Assembly (NCBI GenBank): GCA_963575745.1
Contig: CAUYUJ010015024.1
Location: 222,501-286,500, forward strand
Length of the DNA stretch: 64,000 nucleotides
Origin: Prorocentrum cordatum
Lineage: Eukaryota; Sar; Dinophyceae; Prorocentrales; Prorocentraceae
Reading direction: 5' to 3'
Position numbers and translations under genes: made by a program. The notes beneath the pieces were generated by a model. The model was not told where the DNA came from. It saw only the letters and a list, made by a program, of their open reading frames with translations, and searched no databases. Of the stretch, positions 1 through 10,695 are shown piece by piece (the first letter of the stretch is position 1; every line of letters begins with the position of its first letter).

Positions 1-99
1 CGGGGGGAGGGGCGGGGGGAGGAGGAGAGAGGGAGGGAGGGAGGAGGGGGAGGGGAGAGAGGCAGGCCGGAGAAACGCGAGGAGCCACAACCACAGATG

Positions 100-153
100 G
101 CCCTCCTCCTCCTCCTCCTCCTCCTTTTCCTCCTCCTCCTCCTCCTCCTCCTC
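100..153. repeat. (CTC)n microsatellite
   Basis: Near-perfect CTC trinucleotide run with one TTTT interruption, in a purine/pyrimidine-skewed stretch at the window edge. No gene is visible here. Confidence 0.9.
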
Positions 154-257
154 ATGCGCCTCCTCGCGATCCGTCTGGCCCCTATGGGCCGCCAGGCATA
201 GCAGAAAACCGAAACCCCGACACAAACTGAATCCATAGTTTCTCTGATTCTGTCCCA

Positions 258-540
258 TTGTCCCGCCGCCGTCCTCGCCACCGCCTTCGCCGCTGCCCCC
301 ACCACCATTGTACCCTCCCCTGCCCCACCCTCCTCCTCATTCCCACTGTCCCCACACCACCGCCCCCGCCACCGCCGTCCCCACCACTGTCCACTGTCCC
401 CACTGTTCCCACCATTGCCCCTACCACTGTCCCCGCCACTACCATCCCCACCACTGTCCCACTGTCCCACTGTCCCCACCACTGTCCCGCTGTCCCCTCA
501 CCACTGCCCCCGCCACCACCGCCCCCACCACTGTCCGCAC
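258..540. repeat. CCACTGTCCC-type pyrimidine minisatellite
   Basis: Irregular tandem copies of CCACTGTCCC and CCACCGCCCC. Several frames are open on both strands only because the array lacks stop codons; the predicted Pro/His/Thr-rich or Gly/Val-rich peptides have no other sign of coding. Confidence 0.8.
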
Positions 541-544
541 CCCC

Positions 545-755
545 ACTCGGTTTTCGAAGGGGGGGGGTTCGAACCGGCATTGACTTCCCTCGGTTTTCGA
601 GGAGGGGGGGGTTCGAACCGGTAGTGACCCCCCCTTCCTTTTCATGATGAGCTGGGGGGGGGAGGGGTTCGCGCCGGCAGTGACCCCCCTCCGGTTTTCC
701 GGAGGGGGGGGGCTCGAACCGGCAGTGGCCCCCCTCCGGTTTTCCGTCAGCAGCG
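545..755. repeat. 45-56 bp tandem repeat with G8 tracts
   Basis: Four imperfect copies carry the core GGTTCGAACCGGCAGTGAC followed by a C-run and CGGTTTTC. The core starts near 567, 611, 667 and 711. GGTTCGAACC resembles a tRNA T-arm but no cloverleaf surrounds it. Confidence 0.8.
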
Positions 756-1073
756 GTAGAACACGCTCTTTCAAATATCCGAATCCCTGACGAAGGAGCG
801 AAGAGCTCTTAAACACAAAAAAAAACGCCGCCCACGCATCTCGGCAAACACTCGTGCGAGGCAGAAAGATTCACGCAGCCATCTTCCGGGGCTCCAATCA
901 GTGGGCCGCGTTGTGGGACCAGGACAACGCTCTCCTCCACGACTTCATCTGCGGCAAGCTCGCCCGCGTTCGCGACGAGTGTGGCGCTGATTTCGGGTGG
1001 AACAAGGAGACGCGGGCCGCCGCGGGCAGCGCGGCCAACAGAATCGGGCGAAGAGTGCATCACTTTCCACGGT

Positions 1074-1222
1074 GCTGCACAGCCCGTGTCTCTTGGGTGC
1101 TGGACAACCCGTGCTTTGCAGGTGCTGTAGGCCTGCCCGTGTCTCTTGGCGCGTCTCATGGAGGCCTGTCTCCTTGCGCGGTGCTGCGCAGCCCGTGCTG
1201 CGCAGTCCCCGCGCTGCACAGC
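1074..1222 (+). repeat. Cluster of GCTGCRCAGC palindromic tags (family A), outside a recognised gene
   Basis: Copies of GCTGCACAGC or GCTGCGCAGC lie at 1074, 1183, 1197 (partial) and 1213, with degenerate copies (GCTGGACAACCC, CCTGCACAGG) between them. They are spaced by repeats of CCCGTGTCTCTTGG. No recognisable protein is encoded. The same tag occurs in frame in the two + strand pseudogenes that follow. Confidence 0.7.
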
Positions 1223-1327
1223 CCGAGCAGTCCTGCACAGGCACGGTCTAGCCGATGTATGGATTCACGCTCGGACGCGGAGGAACATGAGCTGGTAACT
1301 TACACGCGCACATATATACAAACATAG

Positions 1328-1386
1328 ATGCACGCATACACAAACCCATGCATACACACCCATACATACATACATACATACATACA

Positions 1387-1419
<33 letters not shown>

Positions 1420-1660
1420 GCATACATACATGCATACACACATACACATATACATGCATACATACATAAATACATACATACATATATACATACGTACATA
1501 CATACATACATACACACGCATGCATACATACATACATGCATACAACTATACACATATACATCTATACACAGATGCATGCATACAAACATACATGCATACA
1601 AACATACGTACGCATGTACGCACATATGCAAACACATACATACACACGTACGTACATACA
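1328..1660. repeat. (CATA)n tetranucleotide microsatellite
   Basis: About 330 bases of CATA repeats with degenerate ends. The His/Thr/Ile and Tyr/Val/Cys/Met repeat ORFs across it on both strands are by-products of the array. Confidence 0.95.
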
Positions 1661-2062
1661 TGATGATGCTTATGCACCACCTTCTTCGGCCCCTCTGGGG
1701 GCCCCTCTCGTAGCCAGCGCTGCAGTCGCCTCAAGATTCTGGTCATGGGGGTGGCCAGGGGGGTCAGGGTTTGATTAGTGTTGTCGGTCTCTGTTTCGGT
1801 GCAACGAGATGTGTGTTATCCTTGCATTCAGGGCCCTCATTGAAGGGGGTGTGGGGGGGTCTCATTGGAGCCGCCCTCTCTCCATCCTCCGCGCCTGCTC
1901 TGGTAGCCCCCCCAGCCTCCAGGAGGCCCCGGGCACCGCCTCACACGGCGCCCCCTCTCGGGATATCTCAAGTGGCCCTCCAGGGAAGCCCTAGCGAGAG
2001 TCCCATTCTGAAGGGCGAGCCCCCCCGCCCGGGGCCAGGGCGGGGCCCAAACCCCCGGCTGC

Positions 2063-3926
2063 GTGCATCTCGTCATCACCGTGCCGCAGCCTTTGCGGCT
2101 CCGGGCTGCAACCGTGCCAGGCCACGGGGCGCGCGCGTCGCCATCCGACAGCGATGCTGCGCAGCCCGACTCGGCACCAGGTGGCGCTGCAGAACTCACC
2201 GCGACCTTTGTTGCTCCGGCGCAACCCATGGCAGCCAGCGCGACGTCGGCGCCCCCATCCGGGAGAGGCCCCGACAGCGGTGCTGCACGGCCCGCCTCGG
2301 CACCAGGTGGAGGCCCCGACAGCGCTGCTTCACAGCCCGCCTCGGCACCAGGTGGTGCTGCACAGCCCACCTCGCCATCGAGTGGTGCTGCGCAGCCCAC
2401 TTTCTCTGCGCTGCCTGCCAGCGCGACCGAGTTGACAGTGGGTTTCTACAACGTGGAAATCCAGCTGTCGGAGGTTGGTGGGAGAAATTTGAAGATCAAA
2501 GAACGCCGTTTTGCATCGGACATTGCCAAGGCGTTCCATGTTCATGCGCTGGACATACTTTGCCCGGGCGAGCTCGGCGAGATCCGAAGGGGCATCGGCG
2601 AGAACATCCCAGGAAACGACGTCAATGCCTGGACTCAAGAACTGCTTGCTGACAGTGCGGTGCCGCCTGTCCGCGTGTACGTCGACGGACACTACGCGAC
2701 GATCGTGAAGTCCAATCGAGTGGCGGTCCTTCAGTGCAAGCTCGTCAGCGACTTCGTGCCGAACAAGCCAGACCGGTGCTTCCAGCACCTCCGTGTTCGC
2801 GTTGACGACGACAGCGAGCCCGTGTCCATCGTCAATTGCCATGCGCCCGCCTCGAAAAAGTGAAGGTTGACAATGGACGGGCGCAAGCGCACCTCCCCTG
2901 CATGCCACAATGCGTGTGCGGGGAATCGCTTCATCTAGGGCGGCGACTTCAACGCGGGGGTCATTCAGCTCACCGCCCTGGTGCAGAGTACCGATGACAG
3001 CTACGCAGCCTGCCAAGTATCGATTGACTCCAGCGCTGCACAGCCTGGATCACTGCAGCTGGTCTTCTCTGACCCGTTGAGGTTCAAACACGGCGACCTC
3101 GCGATGGCCCACGGCCTGCGCAGCGTTCGGACGAACTCCGAGGTTGGTGCGTTCTTCGACGGAGTGAGTGATGCTCGTGACCTCGTTGTGGCCAGGGTGT
3201 TTGTGCCTCGAGACCTCGAGAGTGTGGATGAGGCTTCGCCGGTTCTGCGAATCACCGCAGCGCGCCCTCCGCCGACGTGGGAAGCGACGCGCAGCCCGCC
3301 GCGTAGCGCTGCACAGCCTGCGACCTCCTCCAACGTGGTACGCAGGCCCGCCACGCCCCGTGTCAACGCCATCTTCGGCAGCGGCGATGCCTCCGCCGAA
3401 ACGGCGCTGCAAGAGGTGCTTGAGAAGATCGGCAAAGACTTCCTGTTCGGCAAAGTGGCGAACATCGTAGCCTGACGGCCGCTTCGAGGCGGCAGCTGCT
3501 CCGCGCATCACCGAGAAGCTGGAGGAGTTCTTGCGGGTCGTCGAGGAACAGCGTGCGAATCGCATGCGCCGCGCGCCGGGCCTGGACTCCCACGGGATCT
3601 TCACGAATTTCCACGTGAAAGAGATCCACAAAAAGTGATGAACGACTGTAAGTCGTGGATGAACGCGGAAACGGTCCAGGAGCACGAACGGTTGCGCTTT
3701 CTCCGCGTACTTGTTCCAGATCATCGGCAACAAACATGTGCTGCTCTCCGCCATCCAACGCCCAATCTGCAGTGCTGCACAGCCTGCAGACGCAATGCGG
3801 CGGTTCATGGACACGCGGGCGGAGGAGAAGTCGTCGACTGACCACAACAAGAGGAACGCGACGGAGAGGGAGAACATCGGCGACGACGAGGACGAGGGGC
3901 CGCACAAGCGCCGGCGTCGTGAGTGA
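2063..3926 (+). pseudogene. Endonuclease/exonuclease/phosphatase (EEP)-fold protein, broken
   Basis: The EEP fold covers metal-dependent phosphodiesterases, including LINE endonucleases. The core starts with TVGFYNVEIQ near 2435, followed by ALDILCPGELGEIR (acidic residue of the QE motif), INCHAPASKK near 2830, GGDFNAG at 2939-2959 and GVSDARDLV near 3161, which corresponds to the family's terminal S-D-H motif. One frame continues across a TGA at 2861-2863 and a TAG at 2936-2938; the latter precedes GGDFNA where the family usually has a bulky hydrophobic residue. After a stop at 3473 the frame resumes one base away (GRFEAAAAPRITEKLEEFLR). A third frame ends with a basic tail, KRRRRE, at 3926. 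The N-terminal 120 residues are low-complexity tandem GAAQPASAP-like units. A LINE endonuclease remnant or a host gene copy are both possible. The start is uncertain. Confidence 0.7.
2155..2400 (+). repeat. 27-33 bp tandem units encoding GAAQPASAP
   Basis: Five copies of the family A tag (GCTGCGCAGCCC, GCTGCACGGCCC, GCTTCACAGCCC, GCTGCACAGCCC, GCTGCGCAGCCC) alternate with CTCGGCACCAGGTGG. They read in the frame of the following EEP core as repeated G-A-A-Q-P-x-S-A-P. Confidence 0.8.
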
Positions 3927-3943
3927 GCGAGCGGCTCGCGCCT

Positions 3944-4390
3944 CGCAGCTCGCGGGTCGCGCCTCGCAGCTCGCAGCCCCCCAAACCGCCCCAGGAAGGC
4001 CCAAGAGCACCGGCCCGAAGGGCCCCAAGACGGCCCAAGAGGCGCCCAAGACGGCCCAAGAGGGCCCCAAAAGAGACACCACGGACCGAACAATCTAGCT
4101 TTTCGCCCCAAGACGCTCCCAGAAGGCCCCAAGAGCTCCCCAAGAAGCCCCAAGAAGCTCCCAAGAGGCCACCAGGACACCAAAATCATTGATACACCCC
4201 AAGACCGCCTCAGGACGGCCCAAGAAGCTCCCAAGAGGCCCCCAAAACGCCCCAAAAACGCCCCAAGACGGCCCAAGAGGCGCCCATGACGGCCCCAAGA
4301 GGGCCAAGACGGCCCCGAGAGGGGCCCCAATGAAATTCCCAAGAAGGCCCAGAGACGCCAAATACAAAGCGATCGGTCACGCAAAAAGCT
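3944..4390. repeat. CCAAGACGG-type satellite, block 1 (family C)
   Basis: Irregular 10-21 bp units of GCCCCAAGACGG and CCCAAGAGGC. The - strand frames read as LGPSWGPLG-type repeats and the + strand as PKTAQEAPK-type repeats. Stops are absent because of the unit length, so these are not called as genes. An AAAATCATTGAT spacer at about 4183 also occurs in the larger block near 21.3 kb. Confidence 0.85.
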
Positions 4391-4392
4391 CT

Positions 4393-4786
4393 TCACACCA
4401 ATTCTCCCGAGAGCGAAGGGCGGCGTAAACTAGCTGATAAGACCGAGGCTTCCACCAGGGAGAGGCGACGCAACACATTCCTGGCACCAAGGCCCAGCCA
4501 AGGCACAGGAACGAGCGGCAGGGCAACAATCTCCGAAGACCAAGGTTCCCAAGATCGAAGGGCGACGTAACATGCTGTCAACGCCAAGGCCCCCAGGACG
4601 AACGGTGGTGTGAATAGTTTCGGCTTCTGTTTCTGAAGCGCTCTTTCCGTTTCTGTGCCGGGCCAGGTCTGCGATCCAGCGCCCTCCCGCGTGTGCCCTC
4701 CCATGTGTGCCGCGTCAGTGCTGTTGTTATGGTCCAAGGGCCATCAGTTGCAGCGCCCTCGCGCGCTCGCCTGTTCTTGCCGCAGC
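4393..4786. other. Intergenic stretch with a degenerate ~140 bp duplication
   Basis: CGAAGGGCGGCGTAA near 4414 and CGAAGGGCGACGTAAC near 4556 start two related segments. No reading frame is convincing. Confidence 0.4.
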
Positions 4787-6912
4787 CATGGCGACGACGG
4801 GCGCGACTCCCAAAAGCAGCGCTGCACAGCCTGCGGCAGCAGCAGCTCGCGCTGCACAGCATGCTCCACAGCCTGCGGCAGGATGCCCCTGCGCGAGCTG
4901 AACAGCAGGAGCGGGCAGTTCGGGGCATGGGCAGTTGTTGTCCGACAAGTCCAAGTTGATACCTACGAGCGCACGTGGAATGGCAAACCGAGAACTGGGA
5001 AGACTTCCTCTCGTACCTTCGCGTCGCCACAGGATCCCACTGAGTACTGCATGCGCCAGATGCGGTAAGGCAAAAAAGACGACAACAAGTTCCGCGCGGT
5101 TCAGGACCAGCTATCCGACGTTCTCGCCTTCATCGCGGCAAAAGTTTCCAATGTCAACGACGCGAAGAAACAGCACCTTCAGCCCCCATCCAGACGGTCG
5201 CGAACGTGAGCGACACAGTCTTCAGTCCTTTGCTGAACAGCAAGGACACCCATGATTGCTACCCTGAGCCTCCCGCGACAATCCCAGATTGTGCAAACCT
5301 CACCAACCAACAACTATTCGACGTGACGGCGCTGGTCGAATCGGTGAGCACACCCCGGCCCGTGGGCCAATCGGGCAACCGCGTCGTCTTCGACGCAGAG
5401 ATCATCGACGGCTCTAAGTCCGGCGACCGCGTTCGCACGATGCCGCTGACCGTCTTCACCGACCGGGCGACTAGCCCGAACGCTGGTGAGCTACCGATCT
5501 GGGTCTTCTTGAATCGCGCGGCGGGAAACGGGATCGTGGGAGGCAGTGCTGCGCAGCCTGCTCCACAACCTGTGAGCTTCTTTCGTATCAAAGGTGCTCA
5601 AGATGATGATGGGGACTTTTCCTTCACCACGACGAAGAACGCCATTATCGTTGGAGGTGCTACAACAGGCAAAGGACATCGCCTTGCAGCAGAGGCCGCC
5701 ACCTTGCTTGGCCTCACTGACACCGACAGCTTTGCCGTCAAGAACCCAGAGGAATGGGTCGCCGGGGACTTTTCAACGGAGCTTGCCGCGGAGACAATGT
5801 GCGCGCTTTTCAAGCCCATTGCGAACACCGTGACCGCAGGCGTGGAAGCTCTCGACGCAGCGAAGGAGACGTTCTGGCAGTTAAGTTGGGCCCGTGTGGA
5901 AGAGCCGCCAGCGGGTGGCAGCATCCGCACCAACGATGGCAAACGACTCTGGTTTCCTGCAACGGTCCGCGACTGCACGGGCACGCTCACGCTGTACATC
6001 CAGGAGGCGGCCGCTCTCAAACTCAGCGGCTTCGGTGACGCAGACCACTTCGAAACAGCTATCGTTGCCGGCATGGTGTGGTTCCCGCAAATGGCTTAAG
6101 TGAAAATCATCCGACAACTCAAGGCCGCGACCGCTGCGCAGGAGAGCGCCGAGCAACCGCCGGTCCAAGTCGACGTCCGCATCGTGGACGCAGCCTGCCA
6201 AGACTTAGCCGAGTCGCCCACTGAAGCATCGGCTCGTCTGCTTCCCCTTCTCAATCCAGAGAACACCACATCCGACGTCGTGATGCCCGCAGCTCTGCAC
6301 ATGCTCCGGAAGTCTCCACATTACACGCTCGCAGTGGAGAGCATCGTGCCAGACATCCCGGAGAGCTTGAAAGCGAGTTTTGTGGACATGCCCTCAGCCA
6401 CGACGATTTTTCGCCCTTGTTGACAGGTGCTTGCTCTCGTGGAGGCATCACAACCGTCGAGCCTTCAAGAAGCGGGGACTGGCGGCTACAAGGTCACCAC
6501 AAACAACGTTAGGGACCTGCTGCATGACGCGAACGATGCCGGCGGCTTCCAACTCGCCTCCTTTTGCACCTTGGAGAATCTACAAGACTTCAAACTGGAT
6601 CCGCCCCGCGCGCAGGCGAGCAAGAAACAGGCAGCCTCAGTGCTGATATCGTCGATACTTCAAGCGAGCAGAGCTGGGCAGCCTGCATTCTTCATGGTGG
6701 ACTCCGCGCAGCTGTTGCAGCAGACGGAGGTCGACGCAGCGCAGGGCTGCCTCAAAATAATGCTCTTCCTTACCACGCTCGCCGGGCACATGTCCTCCAG
6801 GAAGCGGGCCGCGTCCGAGCCCGCGGCGAACGAGGAGAGCCCCGCGAAGGCTGCAAAGTGTCGCGTACTGGGGCGCCACTCAGATGCGGCACCACTGCCT
6901 GAGTTCCATTGA
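4787..6912 (+). pseudogene. Unknown protein with OB-fold-like segments, interrupted mainly by stops
   Basis: A start ATG at 4787 opens an Ala/Gln/Pro-rich leader carrying AAQP tags. A frame change near 4900 leads to TYERTWNGKPRTGKTSSRTF; after a TAA at 5066 the same frame continues as GKKDDNKFRAVQDQL. From 5206 one frame runs to 6912, broken only by TAA at 6097-6099 and TGA at 6421-6423, so the decay there is by point nonsense changes rather than indels. VVFDAEIIDGSKSGDRVRTM near 5385 and VRDCTGTLTLYIQEAAALKL near 5968 resemble beta-barrel strands of OB folds (compare RPA-like D-x-T-G-T-L). This is a suggestion only. The C-terminus has SSRKRAASEPAANEESPAKA, a possible nuclear localisation signal. 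Function is not known. An AAQP tag sits in frame near 5547 and an AGQPA tag near 6674. Confidence 0.6.
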
Positions 6913-8299
6913 AGCACCGCTGATGGTATGAGCAACAATGCTGCGCAGCTTGTCATCGAGACGGTTCCAATACAAGGCGCCGGCTGCTGTGCGAACGGCC
7001 TGTGTGCTGAGGCAGGCTCGCGCCTCCCTGCCCATCTCTCAGTTATACTCGGTCCACGCACCCATCTCCGCAGCACATATGCAACATATCATGCCCCGCG
7101 CCCTCTGCAACAGGCTAGCAGCGCCTAGTTCTCCGTAGCAGCGAGGCTGCATATCCGTGGTGCTGCACAGCCCGCGGTGTCTCGCAAGCCGCTCCTCGTT
7201 TCCATCCAATAGGAATACCCACATGCAGCATTGTCATGATGTAGACGTAGTTGCTCCCCGCTTGCACGCGCTTCCTGGGGGCAGGAGAGCGGCCGTTTCC
7301 TCGCAGCAAGGCGAATCCGCGGTGCTGCACAGCCCGCGATCGCTGGATGGCGATCGCTTCGACATGACAGACCATTGCGGCATGACAAAAACGCAGTAGC
7401 CAAAACCAAAGAAGTGCTTCGCTTCGCATCCCCCGCCAGCTCCCCATCCGATTGTGTATGTTGTTTTCGAAATTCGTGTCGGGGCCGCAGGGGGCCCTGC
7501 GCGGTTTGGGCGGGGGGCTTGTCCCCCCCTTGTCTCTTCCGGGTGCTATGCCCCTCCGGGTCCCGGTGCCATTTTGCCTCAAGCGCTAGACGTGATCAGC
7601 CTCATCGCTGACCCAGATGGCCAATCGTGCCGGCAGCGGGGCCATGGAGTTGCAAGATGTGTGCCAGCTGAATGGAAAAACCTGCCATGTCTGCCAGCAG
7701 AGTTGAACAACCTGCCATGTCAGCCAGCAGAGTTGAACAACCTGCCACGCTGAGCATATGCTGGCTGTGTGCGCGCACGCACTCCATTGACGCCCTGCAA
7801 ACACTACAAACGTGCCACCTACCAGCACCGGTGTTGCAGTGTCATGTTGAAAGCTATACCAGGACGGCGACGCCTCTGATTTGCTCCGCATGCGAGGTAT
7901 TCAAATCAACCGCGATGCGAAATGCAGCCCGAGCTTGCGCCTCAGAGGTCGGACAGAATTACTGCGTTATGCTGAAGCATTTGCCGGCAAAGACTACCAA
8001 GGACGGCCTGTAGATTGCCCGGGCCAATGGCATCAGGGAAGGACCATGTAGCGGACGTGCCGGTGGGAACCATGGCGCGGCACCACAGCTCAGGCAACAG
8101 AGACCGCGGTCGCGGAGTGCATAGGGAGCCCGAGAAGCGATTGCATCATATTTTTGAAAGGTAACGCGTAGCCCTGCCAGGCCCGCGCGAGAAGACCCGC
8201 GCTGCACAGCCGGTCCACCAGCATAAAAAGCGGAGCGTATCAACCACGCGCCCCGCCACCAACAGTCTCTCACCAGCTGCGCCAGCGATTGATGATTCG
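6913..8299. other. Intergenic stretch with scattered family A tags
   Basis: No coherent protein is visible. Family A copies lie near 6941, 7162, 7322 and 8201. The copies at 7162 and 7322 have similar flanks (CGGTGCTGCACAGCCCGCG), so tag plus flank may be the repeated unit. A G/C-rich stretch lies at 7500-7570. Confidence 0.5.
7676..7755 (+). repeat. 30 bp tandem repeat encoding VEQPAMSASR
   Basis: About 2.5 copies of a 30 bp unit containing TTGAACAACCTGCC and CAGCCAGCAGAG. One + strand frame reads EKPAMSASR-VEQPAMSASR-VEQPA. The Q-P-A core again matches the tag families nearby. Confidence 0.75.
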
Positions 8300-8905
8300 A
8301 TGTCACTCGGATTCACAGAGAGCAAAGCCAGTGCTGCACAGCCTGCCCCACCGCGAGTCACGGCCATCATTGCAGGTGCCGACCCCAGTACCAATGTTGT
8401 TCAACCTGGCTCAGCAGCAGCATCCGCGCCAGGACAGTGCCAGGAAAAGTCGTCGACACCACTACCGCGGGTCCTAGTGTTGCACAACCTGGACCAGGCA
8501 GACCGCTGCGGCACTTGTGCACGAAATGCCAGATCACCGCGTTCCAACGACCCTTCTACTTGCTCGTGATTATGAAACTACGCCCGGTTCAGTGGGGTGA
8601 TCACGCGGAACTCTTGCTGCGAACGTCCTGGTCGACAGCCTGGGGCGGAGGCAAAATGATCAACGCCTTGCTCTTTAACGGAGAGCGCATGGTGCCAGAG
8701 AGCGCTTTTGATATGCGGAGGAACGCTTGGGATCAGTGCTACTACCAGAGCTGCAGAGCGAATAAAGTGTTTGCTTGCATTCTGCATCGCGGCGGCTTCG
8801 GTGACCGCCTCTTGCAAATCGGCTGCGAGCACATCCCTGATTCTCTGATCAAATGCGACGGCCGATTGTTAACTTGCAGCGTTTCTGCTACAAGATCTGC
8901 GAGTT
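8300..8905 (+). pseudogene. Unrecognised coding-like fragment with AAQP/VAQP tags
   Basis: An N-terminal part reads SLGFTESKASAAQPAPPRV in one frame. A second frame from 8437 reads GPSVAQPGPGRPLRHLCTKC and continues through WGDHAELLLRTSW, WDQCYYQSCRANKVFACILH and CDGRLLTCSV before composition changes near 8905. CTKC is a single Cys pair, not a full zinc finger. I do not recognise the family. The tag frame and the Cys-rich frame differ, so at least one indel or splice junction lies near 8440-8480. It could be an exon of a larger gene. Confidence 0.35.
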
Positions 8906-9015
8906 GCGGAAGGGGAACCAGTCACGGCGATACGTGTACTATTGTTTATTCGACAGCGGGGAGGTTGCGGTCGCACCACTCTGGTGAAACCGCATATTCC
9001 AGCGCCGACGATGCC

Positions 9016-9083
9016 TGAACAGCTTGTTGCACCGATCTGGGAGAACAAAAAGCCGACACCAGCACCAAAAAAGTATTTGTTTC
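9016..9083. repeat. Half copy of a GACACCAGCACC foldback family
   Basis: GTTGCACCGATCTGGGAG followed by AACAAAAAGCCGACACC and AGCACCAAAAAAG matches the right half of the complete foldback at 9588-9673 (GTTGCAGGGGACAAAAGGCC, GGCACCAGCACCAAG). No matching left arm was found. Confidence 0.5.
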
Positions 9084-9587
9084 ACGAAATGTCGAATTGC
9101 GTTTTGGACCAGCGCGAGCCCGCCCTGGACTGAGGAATCGCAGAGTGGGCGAGGAGGACGGGGGATGGGAGACGTTGCGCAGCACGCAGGAGGGAACGCA
9201 GGAAATAACAAGCGCAAGCGAGAAGCGAAACTAGCGGGCGCTCTCGGGAGAAGAGGGAGAGAAGAGGGAAGGGCGCAGCATCCCCCATGGCTGAAGCTTC
9301 ACTCCCCCCAGCGCCGCCCTCCACCACGCCTACCCCCGCCCGCCCGCCCCCCTCTCATTTCCCCCCACCCCTCACCCACCCTATGTCCGCCCGCGTCGCA
9401 TCCCTGACCCTCGTCTGGCCCGACACCAAGGCCCGACGAGTTCGAATCCGCCGCTCTCTGCGAAAGGGGGCGGTGGCCGCCCGTCGCGGCCTGGGCGTAA
9501 GACCGTGGCCCCCTCTTGACCCAAGCCCGCAGCCCGTGGCAACCTTCCGAAATCGTCGAGGGGTTCAGCTCGCACATGGGGCCGCCG

Positions 9588-9673
9588 TTCCAGTGGGGGT
9601 CTTGGTGCTGGCGTCGGCTTTATGATGTTGCAGGGGACAAAAGGCCGGCACCAGCACCAAGACGCCACTGGAA
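9588..9673. mobile_element. 86 bp foldback element (MITE- or introner-like)
   Basis: The left arm at 9588-9617 (TTCCAGTGGGGGTCTTGGTG, CTGGCGTCGG) is the near-perfect reverse complement of the right arm at 9645-9673 (CCGGCACCAGCACCAAGACG, CCACTGGAA), around a loop of about 27 bases. Half copies lie at 9016-9083 and 10187-10230. Short non-coding inverted-repeat elements of this size are typical of MITEs and of dinoflagellate introner elements. Which of the two this is cannot be decided here. Confidence 0.7.
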
Positions 9674-10186
9674 AAGTTCGGAGCGCTTTCCCTGTGGGGG
9701 CTGAGCGACCCAACGAGGCCAAGAAAGCTTGAGATGGCTCGCATTGCTCTCCGACTTTGCAAGCCACGGTGCTTCCATGATAGGGAAACGCCCCGTGCAG
9801 CTCATGGCGCCCCTGAGGCCCACGGGGCTCCCATGGCCCGCGGGGTTTCCAAGGCTCAGAAACCAGATGTGGCCCTGACGAGTCAGGGAGCCAATGGTTC
9901 CCGCGCGGCATGCTGGGCCAGCACGGCGCGTTGGGCTTATGCGCGCTGCGGCGCACGTTCGGCCCATGAAGCCCTTTGTGGAACTTGTGGGGTTCATGGG
10001 GCTGGCTGGGTTCGCACGGCCCGCGGGACTCGCGCGGCCCATGGAAATCCTAACGCTCACTTGGGGAACTGGAGACGGCCCGTTATGTTCCCACGCGCTC
10101 AGAGCTGGCATTCATCAACTCTGGACACGCGAACCCGAAGACACGGGCGACGGCATTCAACAGAGGCTGCAATGTTTTCTTTTCTA
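9674..10186. other. GGCCCAYGGGG-rich stretch, no gene seen
   Basis: Contains many imperfect copies of CCCATGG and GGCCCACGGGGC (for example 9800-9850 and 9960-10060). ORFs exist on both strands but none resembles a known protein. Confidence 0.4.
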
Positions 10187-10230
10187 GTGGCTTCTTGGTG
10201 TCGGTGTCGGGTTCCTGTGCGCCGACGATC
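10187..10230. repeat. Left-arm half copy of the 9.6 kb foldback family
   Basis: GTGGCTTCTTGGTGTCGGTG followed by TCGGG corresponds to the left arm at 9588-9617. The downstream GCCGACGATCTGGG resembles the segment before the half copy at 9.0 kb. Confidence 0.45.
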
Positions 10231-10397
10231 TGGGAATTGTTGCTGCTGTGCAATTCCGTGGGGACGCTCGGTGTAGCACGTGTTGCACAACCTTGCTCAA
10301 TGCCAAGTCGTGCGGTGTAGGCCGGATACGGAACATTCTCAAGCACATCCGGTGAGCGAATGCGAAAACATGCGCGCATGCGTGTCTGTGCGCAGGC

Positions 10398-10695
10398 AAA
10401 GCAAAAACAAAACCAAGCAACAACAAAAACAAAAGCAAAGCAAAAGCAACGGCAAAAGCAAAGGCGAAGGCAACAGCAAAGGCAAGAGCAATAGCAATGG
10501 CAAAGCAAAAGCAACACCAATGCGAAATTGTAGATGTAGTTGTAGGTGTAGGTGTAGGTGTAGATGTAGATGTAGGTGTAGATGTAGGTGTAGATGTAGG
10601 TGTAGATGTAGATGTAGATGTGAACCTCGCTGTTGATGTTGTAGATGTAGATGCAGGTGTAGATGTACATGTAGCTGTCGGTGTAGATGTAGATG
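10398..10695. repeat. (GCAAAA)n and (TGTAGR)n compound microsatellite
   Basis: About 110 bases of GCAAAAGC-type repeats are followed from about 10530 by about 165 bases of TGTAGA/TGTAGG/TGTTGA hexamers. The array ends abruptly at the module described at 10696-10744. Confidence 0.9.

Noticed and set aside
560-740. GGTTCGAACC motifs suggesting tRNA T-arms
   Set aside because: They recur in a 45-56 bp tandem repeat with G-runs and no anticodon or acceptor stems can be formed around them.
1248-1661. Cys/Tyr/Met-rich secreted-peptide-like ORF
   Set aside because: Translation of the CATA microsatellite with no signal peptide or stable frame.
2861-6423. Alternative genetic code (TGA/TAG/TAA read as amino acids)
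   Set aside because: All three stops occur in the frames and indels are also present nearby; dinoflagellate nuclei use the standard code, so pseudogenes are simpler.
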